Positions 37,480 through 46,049 of a stretch of 64,000 nucleotides of DNA are shown here, in pieces. The stretch is taken from assembly GCF_001613245.1 (NCBI RefSeq), contig NZ_BDBZ01000033.1, positions 1 through 64,000 of the forward strand, in the 5' to 3' direction. Each line of letters starts with the position of its first letter. Positions within the stretch are counted from its first letter, which is position 1. The notes under the pieces are model-generated. The model did not search any database. It saw only the letters and a list, made by a program, of their open reading frames with translations, and was not told where the DNA came from. Both the position numbers and the translations under genes were made by a program. The stretch is from Nocardia speluncae NBRC 108251. GTDB taxonomy: Bacteria; Actinomycetota; Actinomycetes; Mycobacteriales; Mycobacteriaceae.

Positions 37480-39126
37480 CTACGACGAGCTACCCGCCTG
37501 GGAATGCTCGTCCGCGTCGCGCTCCTCGGTGTACGCCTTGGCCCACTTGTAGTCGGGCTTACCGGCCGGGGACCGCTTGATCTCGTCGACGAACCACAGG
37601 CTGCGTGGCATCTTGTAGGAAGAGATCTCCTGGGTCAGGACCGGGCGCAGCTCCTCTAGGGTGGGCCGCTTATCGCTGCGGCACTGCACCACGGCCGCCA
37701 CCCGCTGACCCCAGCGATCGTCGGGAACACCGACCACCAGCACATCGAAGATCTCGGGGTGGCATTTCAGCGCGCCCTCGACCTCTTCGGGGTAGATCTT
37801 CTCGCCGCCGCTGTTGATGCTCACCGAGCCGCGGCCCAGCATCGTGACGGAGCCGTCTTCCTCGACCCGTGCGTAATCGCCGGGAATCGAGTACCGGACG
37901 CCGTTGAACTCCTTGAACGTCGCCGCGGTCTTGACCGGGTCGTTGTAGTAACCGACCGGGATATGTCCTTTACGAGCCAGCAGACCGACCTGCCCGGAAC
38001 CGGGCGGCACCGGGTTGCCGTCGTCGTCGATCACCGCGGTGGACGCGTCGATCTTCACCCGCGGCCCACCCGTGTGCGTAGCGCCCTTGGCGGCGATGGA
38101 GATACCGCCGAACCCGGTCTCCGACGAGCCGATCGAATCGGTGATGACCGTATTCGGGAGCAGCTCGAGGTAGCGATCCTTGAGCGATGGCGAGAACAGC
38201 GCCGCACTGCTCGCCATGGCCCACAGAGTGGTGTGCGCGTAGGGCTCACCCTTTTCCGGGTGGCCGGTCTCGAGCGCGTCCAGCATCGGCCGGGCCATGG
38301 CATCGCCGGTGATAAATATCATGTTGATGCCGTGTGCGTCGACGGCCTGCCACACGGTGTGGGCGTCGAATTCCGGGATCATGATGGTCTTACCGCCGTC
38401 GAACAGACCGTGGAAGACGGCGGTCTGCGAACCACCGTGGATCATCGGCGGGATCGGGTACCGCACCATCTGGCCGCCGGCCGCGCCGTTCTTGGCCTGC
38501 TGCCATTCGTCCTGCACGTATTCGCCGGTCATGAAGTTGATTCCGCCGCCGAGCACACGCCACCAGTCCTCGTGCCGCCACATGACGCCCTTCGGCATCC
38601 CGGTGGTGCCGCCGGTGTAGAGCATGAAGATGTCATCGTTGGAACGGTCGCCGAAGTCGCGTTCGCCGGACGATTCCGCCAGGGCCGCTTCGTAATCCAC
38701 CGAGCCTTCGGCGGTGGCGGCATCGGTGCCGTCGTCGACCACGAGCACGGTCTTCAACTCCTGCACCTTCGACCGGACATTGGCCACCTTGTCGGTGTAG
38801 CGGCGCTCGTGGATCAGCGCCACCATGTCCGAATTTTCGAAGATGTACTGCAACTCGTTCTCGACGTAACGGAAGTTGACATTGACCATCACTGCCCGCG
38901 CTTTGAAGACCGCCAGCATCGACTCGACGGCTTCGATGGTGTTGCGCGAGTAGATGCCGACCTTGTCGCCCGGCTGCACTCCGTGTTCCAGCAGGTAGTG
39001 CGCCAGCCTGTTGGCGCGGTCCTCCAGTTGGGCAAAGGTCTCCGAGCGGTGGTCGTCAGCCAGCGCAACCCGGTCCGGCACGAGATCGATTGTGTGTTCG
39101 ACGAGGTCGGCTATGTTGTACGTCAC
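37480..39126 (-). CDS. fadD19: Sterol side-chain acyl-CoA ligase FadD19
   Basis: A 548-residue ANL adenylating enzyme, the same length as M. tuberculosis FadD19. The AMP-binding motif is MLYTGGTTGMPKGVMWR near residue 185; later blocks include SSETGFGGIS, the GDYARVEEDG aspartate and the PxGKPDYKW catalytic lysine region. FadD19 activates the cholesterol C27 acid, and in rhodococci it is needed for C24-branched sterols. The GTG at 39126 lies 12 bases from a KstR operator at 39138, so repression would block the promoter directly. Confidence 0.93.
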   Translation of the reverse strand: MTYNIADLVEHTIDLVPDRVALADDHRSETFAQLEDRANRLAHYLLEHGVQPGDKVGIYSRNTIEAVESMLAVFKARAVMVNVNFRYVENELQYIFENSDMVALIHERRYTDKVANVRSKVQELKTVLVVDDGTDAATAEGSVDYEAALAESSGERDFGDRSNDDIFMLYTGGTTGMPKGVMWRHEDWWRVLGGGINFMTGEYVQDEWQQAKNGAAGGQMVRYPIPPMIHGGSQTAVFHGLFDGGKTIMIPEFDAHTVWQAVDAHGINMIFITGDAMARPMLDALETGHPEKGEPYAHTTLWAMASSAALFSPSLKDRYLELLPNTVITDSIGSSETGFGGISIAAKGATHTGGPRVKIDASTAVIDDDGNPVPPGSGQVGLLARKGHIPVGYYNDPVKTAATFKEFNGVRYSIPGDYARVEEDGSVTMLGRGSVSINSGGEKIYPEEVEGALKCHPEIFDVLVVGVPDDRWGQRVAAVVQCRSDKRPTLEELRPVLTQEISSYKMPRSLWFVDEIKRSPAGKPDYKWAKAYTEERDADEHSQAGSSS

Positions 39127-39137
39127 AAGGTCAAAAA

Positions 39138-39151
39138 TAGAACGTGTTACT
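39138..39151. promoter_or_regulatory. KstR-type operator between fadD19 and echA19
   Basis: TAGAACGTGTTACT matches TnnAACnnGTTnnA except for the last base. It lies in the 62-base divergent gap between fadD19 and echA19. Confidence 0.75.
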
Positions 39152-39188
39152 GTTTCTGGCAAGGGTCCGAGTAACAGGAGAAACAACG

Positions 39189-39971
39189 ATGCCTCAATGC
39201 CTCGTCGAGAAGCGCGGCCACGTCCTCATCGTCACCATGAACCGCCCCGAGGCCCGTAACGCACTCTCGGGCGAAATGATGGCGATCATGCGCGACGCCT
39301 GGGATCAGGTCGACAACGATCCGGAGATCCGGGTCGCGATCCTGACCGGGGCCGGCGGCGCGTTCTGCGCGGGCGCCGATCTCAAGGGTATGACCCAGCA
39401 GCACCCCGGGGACTCGTTTGCCGGCGGCGGCTGGGACCTGTCCAAGATCGAGGCACTGCTCAAGGGCCGCCGCCTCACCAAACCGCTCATCGCGGCTGTC
39501 GAGGGGGCTGCCATCGCCGGCGGCACCGAGATCCTGCAAGGCACCGATATCCGGGTCGCCGCCGAGAGCGCCAAGTTCGGCGTCTCCGAGGCGCGCTGGG
39601 GCCTGTTCCCGCTGGGCGGCTCCGCGGTCCGGCTGGTCCGCCAGGTCCCGTACACCGTGGCCGCCGACATCCTGTTGACAGGCCGGCATCTCAGCGCCGC
39701 GGAGGCCAAGGAGATCGGCCTCGTCGGCCATGTCGTCCCGGACGGCCAGGCTCTGGACAAGGCCCTCGAACTGGCCGACCTGATCGCCGCCAACGGCCCG
39801 CTCGCGGTGCAGGCGATCCTGCAGACCATCCGGGATACCGAAGCCATGCCCGAGGAAGAGGCGTTCCAGATCGACGCCAAGCTCGGCATGGCGGTCTTCC
39901 AGTCCGCGGACGCGAAAGAAGGCCCGAAGGCATTCAAGGAGAAGCGCAAGCCCACCTTCAGCGGAAAGTGA
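39189..39971 (+). CDS. echA19: Enoyl-CoA hydratase EchA19
   Basis: A 260-residue crotonase family protein. The oxyanion-hole block GAFCAGADLKGM lies near residue 58 and the second block AAIAGGTEILQGTD near 110. In M. tuberculosis EchA19 hydrates the steroid enoyl-CoA made from the cholesterol side chain. AGGAGA lies seven bases upstream of the ATG at 39189. It is divergent from fadD19, as Rv3515c/Rv3516 are. A strong terminator follows at 40021. Confidence 0.93.
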   Translation: MPQCLVEKRGHVLIVTMNRPEARNALSGEMMAIMRDAWDQVDNDPEIRVAILTGAGGAFCAGADLKGMTQQHPGDSFAGGGWDLSKIEALLKGRRLTKPLIAAVEGAAIAGGTEILQGTDIRVAAESAKFGVSEARWGLFPLGGSAVRLVRQVPYTVAADILLTGRHLSAAEAKEIGLVGHVVPDGQALDKALELADLIAANGPLAVQAILQTIRDTEAMPEEEAFQIDAKLGMAVFQSADAKEGPKAFKEKRKPTFSGK

Positions 39972-40020
39972 ACTTGCAGGTTCACGCATAGCCGCCGCCC
40001 GGTGCGGCCGGCGAGACAGC

Positions 40021-40060
40021 AGAAATGTCCCGGTCGACAGCTGTCGACCGGGACATTTCT
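40021..40060. terminator. Bidirectional terminator after echA19
   Basis: A perfect 40-base inverted repeat with 20-bp arms and no loop spacer, lying between the convergent echA19 and VOC genes. It is among the longest uninterrupted stems in the window. Confidence 0.85.
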
Positions 40061-40074
40061 TCCGCTACGCGCTG

Positions 40075-40494
40075 TTATTCGGCGCCGGGGTAGTTCATGT
40101 AGAAGGGCTCCCACTGGTGTCCGTCCGGGTCCAGGAAGGTGCGGCCGTGCATCCCGACCTGCGCTTCCTGCGCCTGCTTATCGGTATTGACCTCTTCGGT
40201 ACCACCGGCGGCGACGGCCGCATCGGTGAGCCGGTCCACCTCATCGGCACTGCCGAGCGATAGCGCATAAGCGGCTCCGGTGGCGGCCTTGGTGTCGGCG
40301 ATCGGCCGCTTGCTGAACACCCCGAAATGGTCGTGGGTGAGCAGCATCAGACAGATATTGTCGTCGACGACGATGCAGGCGGCATTCTCGTCGGTGAAAT
40401 CGTCGTTCACCTTCCAGCCCAGCGATTCGTAGAAACTCTTGGAACGCACCAGGTCGGTCACGGGCAAATTCACGAAAATCATTTTGCTGCTCAC
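40075..40494 (-). CDS. VOC family (glyoxalase-like) protein
   Basis: A 139-residue protein of the vicinal oxygen chelate fold: FVNLPVTDLVRSKSFYESLG at the start, ACIVVDDNICLMLLTHDHF in the middle and FLDPDGHQWEPFYMN at the end. Such proteins include glyoxalase, extradiol dioxygenase and resistance proteins; the substrate is unknown. It is divergent from the ECF sigma gene. In mycobacteria, VOC genes are linked with the SigG-type regulon, which may explain the pairing. Confidence 0.87.
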   Translation of the reverse strand: MSSKMIFVNLPVTDLVRSKSFYESLGWKVNDDFTDENAACIVVDDNICLMLLTHDHFGVFSKRPIADTKAATGAAYALSLGSADEVDRLTDAAVAAGGTEEVNTDKQAQEAQVGMHGRTFLDPDGHQWEPFYMNYPGAE

Positions 40495-40988
40495 GGTTTC
40501 GGTCCTTTCGAAATGGCGGTTCGGTCTCCGGCCGGCTTATGGATAGAGACGGCACCCGCTTCGGAAAGTCATCGGCGCCCAACGGAAACTTTTCAGCGCG
40601 TCCGGGAACCCCCGCCGATCTCCGGAACCCGGGCGGACCGCGCTCTCCACTCCACCCGGCAGCCCACGCATCCGAGGGGCCGCCGGGCACCGGCTCGAGG
40701 GCTGCCTCGCGTCTACAGGGGTGGACGACGACCGGCCGCGAATGGTTTCCGGCCCGCAAGCCACTTCAGCGAGGCAACTCGCGGCCGGACGGCCCGTCGC
40801 ACCGCCGCAGGAAGCGCGAGACCGGCAGTTTCGCGGCGCAACCACCGAACCGGGATACCGCCGGACCCGAGCCTCGACGGGGGACACACATGTGGCGGTT
40901 GTGCCTGACGGGACTGCAGTGGCGCACCTGTGAACAGGCTTTTTCATCCTCTGCTCACATGTCGGGGGCTTGTGTCAAAGTGACACCC
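40495..40988 (+). promoter_or_regulatory. Divergent gap with palindrome at the sigma factor start
   Basis: No gene is visible in these 494 bases. A 6-bp inverted repeat GTGTCA-AAG-TGACAC lies at 40972-40986, two bases before the sigma-factor ATG, where a ribosome site would be expected. It may be an operator or a small hairpin that hides the start. Confidence 0.35.
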
Positions 40989-41993
40989 ATGAGCGAGCAG
41001 ACCGGCACGATCGACGCCGACGTACTGAGATCCTTCGAATCACATCGGCGTGAGCTCTGCGCCTACGCCTACCGCATGCTGGGTTCGTCCTTCGAGGCCG
41101 AGGATGCCGTCCAGGACGCCTTCACCCGCGCCTGGAAGTCCTACGACTCGTTCGAGGGCCGGTCCAGTCTGCGCTCCTGGCTCTACAAGATCACCACCAA
41201 TATCTGCCTGGATATGCTCGACGGGCCGCAGCGCCGGGCCCGGCCGATGGACCTGTCCGGCCCCGGCACTCCTGATCACCCACTCGGCCCGCCGAAACCG
41301 GATTATGTCTGGGTCGAACCCATCCCGAACTCGCTCGCCTTCGGAGCCGACCCGGCCGATCACGCCAGCGCCAAGGACAGCCTGCGCCTCGCCTTCGTCG
41401 CCGCCTGCCAGCATCTGCCCGCCACCCAGCGCGCCATCCTGATCATGCGCGAGGTGCTGCGTTTCTCGGCCAACGAAACCGCCGAAGCACTCACCATGAG
41501 CACCGCATCGGTGAACAGCGCCCTACAGCGCGCCCGCGCCACCATGAGCAAGGTCAAACCGGCCGACACCGACAGCTACGACGAAACCGATACCGACCAG
41601 CGCAAACTGATCAACGATTTCGTCACCGCCTTCGAGTCCTACGATATGGACGCGCTCACCGCACTGCTGAAAACCGATGTGGCGCTGTCCATGCCCCCGT
41701 TCGATCTCTGGATCTCCGGCCCGGAGAATGTGGCTGCCTTCATGCTCGGCACCGGCGCCGCCTGCCGCAATTCCCGGCTGGTCCCACTGGGAGGCGCCAA
41801 CGGCCATCCGGCCTTCGGCCACTACAAGCCGAGCGGCGAACCCGGCCGCTGGGTGCCCTGGTCGGTGACAGTGCTGGAAATGCAGGACGGCGTGATCGCG
41901 GGCCTGAATTTCTTCCTCGATACCGAACGGCTTTTCCCGCTGTTCGATCTGCCGCCGGAATGGACGGAGGAACCGGCCGGCGAACCGGCCTGA
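40989..41993 (+). CDS. ECF sigma factor with SnoaL-like C-terminal domain (SigG/SigX5 type)
   Basis: A 334-residue sigma-70 family factor. The sigma2 domain (about 15-85) contains YRMLGSSFEAEDAVQDAFTRAW; the sigma4 domain (about 135-195) has HLPATQRAILIMREVLRFSANETAEAL and SVNSALQRARATM. A C-terminal SnoaL/NTF2-like domain (about 205-320) replaces a separate anti-sigma factor. The long insert between the domains (GPGTPDHPLGPPKPDYVW) and the tail fit the TIGR02960 group that includes mycobacterial SigG. The ATG at 40989 has no clear ribosome site; see the palindrome entry. Confidence 0.88.
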   Translation: MSEQTGTIDADVLRSFESHRRELCAYAYRMLGSSFEAEDAVQDAFTRAWKSYDSFEGRSSLRSWLYKITTNICLDMLDGPQRRARPMDLSGPGTPDHPLGPPKPDYVWVEPIPNSLAFGADPADHASAKDSLRLAFVAACQHLPATQRAILIMREVLRFSANETAEALTMSTASVNSALQRARATMSKVKPADTDSYDETDTDQRKLINDFVTAFESYDMDALTALLKTDVALSMPPFDLWISGPENVAAFMLGTGAACRNSRLVPLGGANGHPAFGHYKPSGEPGRWVPWSVTVLEMQDGVIAGLNFFLDTERLFPLFDLPPEWTEEPAGEPA

Positions 41994-42045
41994 GAATGCT
42001 CGGTCCCGCGGTATCGATCGCCGGCCCCGGCGGTGACAACTCGAC

Positions 42046-42060
42046 GCAATCATTGATTGC
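42046..42060. promoter_or_regulatory. Palindromic operator of the FitA/VapB-like antitoxin
   Basis: GCAATCATTGATTGC is a perfect palindrome around a central T. It is followed at once by a second half-site (ATTGATTGC, 42061-42069) that touches the ATG at 42070. This layout fits autorepression by the encoded antitoxin. Confidence 0.65.
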
Positions 42061-42069
42061 ATTGATTGC

Positions 42070-42291
42070 ATGGCAACAATAACCATCCGCGACCTGGACA
42101 GCGACGTAAAGGAACACCTGCGCCGACGAGCCGCCGCACACGGACGAACCATGGAAGCCGAAGCCCGAGCCATACTTGCCGCGGCAGTACGTCCGAAACG
42201 GCTATTGCACGAGCTCTATGAGCGCAGTCGGCCCTACGCCGCCGAGCTGGACATCCCGGAGCAGCCCGAAGCCGGGGCAGCACAGCTGTGA
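42070..42291 (+). CDS. FitA/VapB-like antitoxin
   Basis: A 73-residue ribbon-helix-helix antitoxin with ATITIRDLDSDVKEHLRRRAAAHG as its DNA-binding part (about 2-25) and RTMEAEARAILAAAV as the typical VapB/FitA dimer region. It appears intact. Its partner toxin, which starts with an overlapping GTG at 42288, is destroyed, so the antitoxin is an orphan. The upstream palindrome begins 24 bases before the ATG. Confidence 0.88.
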   Translation: MATITIRDLDSDVKEHLRRRAAAHGRTMEAEARAILAAAVRPKRLLHELYERSRPYAAELDIPEQPEAGAAQL

Positions 42292-42589
42292 TCATCGCCG
42301 ATGCAACCGTGGTGTCGGAGCTGTTCATACTGGCCTGGCCACATTGGCGACGGAACTGTTCGACGAATTCGGCGACGAGGTCGAGGCCTACGATTTCCGT
42401 GCGGCTCGTATCTACGGTCGAATTCTCGCCGAACGCCGTCGCCGAGGCCGGCCGATCGGATACGCGGACGCACAGATTGCCGCGATCTGCCTCGCCAACG
42501 ACTGCCCGGTGGCGACCCGCAACGTCAAGGACTTCACCGATCTAGGTCTCGACATCATCAATCCTTGGGAAACGACCGGACCGCACTGA
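42288..42589 (+). pseudogene. vapC: Gutted VapC/FitB-like PIN-domain toxin
   Basis: The first dozen codons (MIIADATVVSEL) carry the first PIN aspartate and overlap the antitoxin stop (GTGA). The rest of the toxin resumes near 42340 in a different frame (LATLATELFDEFGDEVEAYDFRA and RPIGYADAQIAAICLANDCPVATRNVKDF) and ends at 42589. About 45-60 residues with the second acidic residue are missing. The internal deletion with a frame change leaves no toxin, although the C-terminal acidic residues are preserved. Confidence 0.82.
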
Positions 42590-42659
42590 GTCGGTGCCGA
42601 ACGGCCATACTCGTGTCGGCCCGACACCGAACGCCCTGCACCACCGTCGCCGGTCGTTT

Positions 42660-42700
42660 CCGTCCAAATGACCAGCAACCTACCGTCCAAATGACCAGCA
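42660..42700 (+). repeat. 18-base direct repeat
   Basis: CCGTCCAAATGACCAGCA occurs at 42660-42677 and again at 42683-42700, and a partial third copy (ACCGTCC) follows at about 42704. This may be a scar of an insertion-sequence end; no transposase remains nearby. Confidence 0.5.
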
Positions 42701-42729
42701 CCCACCGTCCGGAGGATCACTCGCTTCGT

Positions 42730-43380
42730 TTACGACCCCGCCGTCCTGTTCTGCTGCGCGCGGAGGTCATCCAATTCCGCGGCGAATTCCGGGTGGGCGG
42801 CCGACACGATCAGACTTGTCCGGTTTTCGTTCAGCCGGGCCTGCAGTATCGGCCGCGTGTAGCTGAATGCGCCCCGCGCGGCCATGAGCAGCACAGCACT
42901 GGTAGACGCAAGGAACGAAGTCAGTTGGAGGAGCGCCACCGTGTTGTCGTCGATGGCGAGCGAGCGAAACCAGTCCGGCGCGACTATCGGGGCGAATGGC
43001 AGAATCAGGATCAGCATCGCGACTCCGACGAGCACACGGCCCGTCCAGCGAAAGAACCGCATATGACGCAGGCACGACGGGCAACAGGGCCATTCCGCGG
43101 TAACCATCGCATCAGCGGCAGGGGCTCGGAAGGCATTCACCAACGAGCCGCGGCCGGGGGCGTCGACTACGTCATGGATGAAGGTCAATTGCTGGGATTC
43201 CGGATCGGGCTCGGCGAACATCGCTTCGACCGGTAGTCGTTCCGCCACTTCGAATCCGTGCCGACTGCACAGATCCGGTAGTGATTCGGCCACCACGAAG
43301 ACCGACGGACTTCTGTCAGTCCTGCCGCCGTATACCCGATCGGGACGGATCGCGATTGCCACCGGCCCCCGGCTGGCCAT
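42730..43380 (-). CDS. Unrecognised two-pass membrane protein
   Basis: A 216-residue protein I do not recognise. A soluble N-terminal part (about 1-110) includes a CPSCLRHM cysteine pair near the first membrane segment. Two membrane segments follow (RVLVGVAMLILILPFAPIVA and LLQLTSFLASTSAVLLMAARG), then a charged C-terminus. The ATG at 43380 lies seven bases after the stop of the upstream gene at 43388, so the two are cotranscribed. It is the last of a three-gene set (42730-44109). Confidence 0.7.
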   Translation of the reverse strand: MASRGPVAIAIRPDRVYGGRTDRSPSVFVVAESLPDLCSRHGFEVAERLPVEAMFAEPDPESQQLTFIHDVVDAPGRGSLVNAFRAPAADAMVTAEWPCCPSCLRHMRFFRWTGRVLVGVAMLILILPFAPIVAPDWFRSLAIDDNTVALLQLTSFLASTSAVLLMAARGAFSYTRPILQARLNENRTSLIVSAAHPEFAAELDDLRAQQNRTAGS

Positions 43381-43387
43381 GCTCACT

Positions 43388-43909
43388 TCACTCCAGCCAG
43401 CCGCGGCGTTGTCGTTCCTGGAAGTACAGGTCGTCCTCGTCCGGTTCGTCGGGGGTGACGACAATATCGCGCCACGATTTCTTCGGATCGCGTACCGGTT
43501 CGGCTTTGTGGGAACGGGACGCTTCCGGGGCATTCCCCGCCGAATCGCTTGACGGACGGTCAGCTACATCTACCGGTGGTGTTTGCTGTGTTTCAGCGAC
43601 CGTGGACTCCGTGCTCAGCCGGTCGAGATCGGCCTGGCCCTGCTCGGCAAGTCGCTCACGCTCGGCGGCGGGTGTTTCGGCAGCCCAGCGGATCGCCGCC
43701 GGGGCCACATTATCGAGAATACGGTTGAAAGCCGGGTTGTTCATCAGTTCGCGCGCACTCGATCGGCCACTGGCGATATCGCTGATCTGATTCTTCAGGT
43801 CCGGATCCGAAGAATGCTGGGCCAATACCCGAAGGGCGCGAGTGGCCTGCTGGGAGAGCGCCTTGTCGCCGTGCGCGACGTCCAATATTGGTTGCTCCGG
43901 GTTATTCAT
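43388..43909 (-). CDS. Unrecognised acidic soluble protein
   Basis: A 173-residue protein of unknown family, without signal or membrane segments. The N-terminal half is helical (ALSQQATRALRVLAQHSSD, KNQISDIASGRSSARELM), and the C-terminal half is charged and disordered, ending in DEPDEDDLYFQERQRRGWL. An ATG at 43909 overlaps the preceding gene by four bases. It is the middle gene of a tight three-gene operon. Confidence 0.72.
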   Translation of the reverse strand: MNNPEQPILDVAHGDKALSQQATRALRVLAQHSSDPDLKNQISDIASGRSSARELMNNPAFNRILDNVAPAAIRWAAETPAAERERLAEQGQADLDRLSTESTVAETQQTPPVDVADRPSSDSAGNAPEASRSHKAEPVRDPKKSWRDIVVTPDEPDEDDLYFQERQRRGWLE

Positions 43910-44109
43910 GCCGTGATTGCTCCGGGATGGTCATAACCCTCGGCAGCTGTGATGCCGGGTATCTCAGGGAATTCGACGACGGCATTCATACCTGCCTCCA
44001 CTGCCCCAAGGATCCCTTCGGAGGCTGCGAACCACATGCCGAACTGGCCGTGCAGAGTGATCCCATGTTTGATTACGCCGAGCGCGCGGAGTGCCGCCGC
44101 CGCCTGCAT
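43906..44109 (-). CDS. Unrecognised small protein, first gene of a three-gene operon
   Basis: A 67-residue protein (MQAAAALRALGVIKHGITL...) of unknown family, rich in Ala and Gly and ending in GYDHPGAITA. A very strong ribosome site (GGGAGGGGGG) just upstream of the ATG at 44109 decides that start; an ATG at 44148 lacks one. It overlaps the next gene by four bases, so the three proteins are probably made together. Confidence 0.62.
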   Translation of the reverse strand: MQAAAALRALGVIKHGITLHGQFGMWFAASEGILGAVEAGMNAVVEFPEIPGITAAEGYDHPGAITA

Positions 44110-44317
44110 GCACTGCCCCCCTCCCATAGTGCCGAACCAGTGAACCATGAGCGTTCGATACGGACAACCTCGCGATACACCGGGGGCTTACCGAGAAGCC
44201 CGCTGCCGGAAGTCGGTCACCGCTCGATTCAACCGAAACGAAGCTGCCCGGCCGAGCCTCGTCGGGCCGAACCCGAAGTCGGCACCCCCGTGTTCGGCTC
44301 CACCGCCCAGTAGTGGG

Positions 44318-44524
44318 CTACGGCCGGTCGAACCGGCCGGAACGGGCACTCGCAGTGAAGGCTTCCCAAGCCGCAGGGGTGAAGGACAACGCCGAGCCGC
44401 CACGATCCTTGGAATCGCGCACACCTACTGCATCGCCGTCGATAAACGCCACCTCGACGCACTCTTGGCTGCCGCCGCTGTAACTGCTCTTGAACCACCG
44501 GGTTTCGGATAGATCAGTGCTCAC
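44318..44524 (-). CDS. DUF397 protein
   Basis: A 68-residue DUF397 protein with the typical RWFKSSYSGGSQECVEVAF, VGVRDSKDRGGSALSFTPAAWEAF layout. DUF397 proteins are usually encoded next to a helix-turn-helix partner of the Scr1/DUF5753 type, as here. The start overlaps the partner stop by four bases. They are thought to form a regulatory or toxin-antitoxin-like pair; function is unproven. Confidence 0.92.
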   Translation of the reverse strand: MSTDLSETRWFKSSYSGGSQECVEVAFIDGDAVGVRDSKDRGGSALSFTPAAWEAFTASARSGRFDRP

Positions 44525-45399
44525 CCTGCGAACTCCCTTGCCCTCTCACGAAGCAATTTCCTGCTCTCCTGCTCGTCCAACGCTACCCGCCGCAGGCTCG
44601 TATGCGCAGTGCGATACCGGTGGAGAAGTTCTGGATCATCGAAGTACATCGCCCCTGTGTAACCCTCCGCGTACACCACCGGCGGCTCTGCTGACTCTCC
44701 CGTGGACCCCGGTGGGAAATCAAGGATGATGAACGGTCCGGTCAGGTCGCCGAACGGAAGCCCCGCAGCGAAGGGAAGAATGCGGACCGAAACATTCGGA
44801 CGAGTTCCCGTGTCCGCAAGATGCCGAAGCTGGGCTGCCATGATGCGGTGGCTACCGATAACCCTGTACAGGGCTGATTCGTCCAGGATGACATCGATCG
44901 GCAGCGGTCTCGACTTCTTGGTTATCTGAACCTGACGCCGTACCCGCATCTCAACCCGTCGAACGATCTCACTATCAGGTTCGGTGGGATGAGCCAGCCG
45001 GGTCAATGTCCGCGCGTAATCGGGGATCTGGAGCAGGCCCGGCACGAGTTCAGCGAAGTATGCCAGTTTCACGGCCCCCGCTTCCAGGCCCATGTATACG
45101 TCGAATTTCAGCGGGATCAAGTCGCCGAACTGATGCCACCAATTCTTGGAATTTCCTTGCTGAGCAAGGCCTTTCAATGCTACTGCGGTAGTTTCGTCGG
45201 CACCGCACACCCGGCAGATGGCGTCGATATCCCAGAGCCGGATACGTTCGGCCGTCCCCGTTTCCAGCCGTTGCACCGTGGTCGCCCCGCGCTCGATACG
45301 CCGGGCCAGTTCCGCGATCGTCAGCCCCGCCCCCTGCCGTAGCTCTCGCAGGTATCGCCCGACTTGGCGACGCGGGAGAGTCGAGCCGATATCTGCCAT
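44521..45399 (-). CDS. XRE-type regulator with DUF5753 domain (Scr1 type)
   Basis: A 292-residue regulator. The N-terminal helix-turn-helix (RYLRELRQGAGLTIAELARRIERGATTVQRLE, about 14-46) is followed by the DUF5753 domain, with YFAELVPGLLQIPDYARTL near 115 and SVRILPFAAGL near 205. It pairs with the DUF397 gene immediately downstream. Such pairs are numerous in Nocardia and Streptomyces. Confidence 0.92.
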   Translation of the reverse strand: MADIGSTLPRRQVGRYLRELRQGAGLTIAELARRIERGATTVQRLETGTAERIRLWDIDAICRVCGADETTAVALKGLAQQGNSKNWWHQFGDLIPLKFDVYMGLEAGAVKLAYFAELVPGLLQIPDYARTLTRLAHPTEPDSEIVRRVEMRVRRQVQITKKSRPLPIDVILDESALYRVIGSHRIMAAQLRHLADTGTRPNVSVRILPFAAGLPFGDLTGPFIILDFPPGSTGESAEPPVVYAEGYTGAMYFDDPELLHRYRTAHTSLRRVALDEQESRKLLRERAREFAG

Positions 45400-45785
45400 G
45401 ACAACCTGCTTCCCCGGATCACGCCCTCGAATTCGGTCTGAAGAAACTCATCGGACTGTGCGCCCGCGGCGCCGTCGTCAGCCGATGCCCGGCACCTTAC
45501 CCGCGGAAATAACACCGCCTCACAGAGAATCGTGCCGAATCTGCCCGACGCTCCCGGTGGAGAACAAACGCCGAGTCGATATCCAGAATTCGACCCCGTT
45601 CTCTCTGGATACGACCACCCGGATCTACGGATGACTGCCGAGCGACCACCGGATCACGTCCTCGGCCTGCGGATCGATTCGATCGGATCATCCGCATCGG
45701 CGCTGAATCCGCGAATCCATCCGCTCTACTGAGTCGGCCAGAACAGCACGGCCCCAAGCGAATCGACCGACGATCGGAGGCACCG
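45400..45785 (+). other. Intergenic region without a recognisable gene
   Basis: A 386-base divergent gap between the Scr1-type regulator and the Cys-rich pair. Short open frames exist on both strands but none resembles a known protein or has a clear ribosome site. Confidence 0.4.
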
Positions 45786-46049
45786 ATGCCGCCTATCCAC
45801 ACCGAAATGTCCCAGACCGGGGCAACCGCGCTACCGCAGCGCAAGAGACCGAGCCGCGCGGCAACGGGGGCGGCGGCGTGGCTGTGGCGGGCGGCCGAAT
45901 GCGCCGATCTCGACGTTCTCGAACGAGTTGCCCGCGGCCTACGCGATCTCGACACCGGCAGCGGACCCGCGATTCGCACCCAATACGAAATCGACGGGGT
46001 CATCGCCCGATACCGCGCGACCCACCCCGAGGCGCGATATGGCCGTTGA
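45786..46049 (+). CDS. Unrecognised small protein
   Basis: An 87-residue protein of unknown family. The middle part looks helical (AAAWLWRAAECADLDVLERVA) and the rest is polar. GGAGG ends four bases before the ATG at 45786. It overlaps the next gene by eleven bases in another frame, so the two are linked. Confidence 0.55.
   Translation: MPPIHTEMSQTGATALPQRKRPSRAATGAAAWLWRAAECADLDVLERVARGLRDLDTGSGPAIRTQYEIDGVIARYRATHPEARYGR

Noticed and set aside
42660..42700. A CRISPR array.
   Set aside because: Two copies with a 5-base spacer do not form a repeat-spacer array, and no cas gene is present anywhere in the window.
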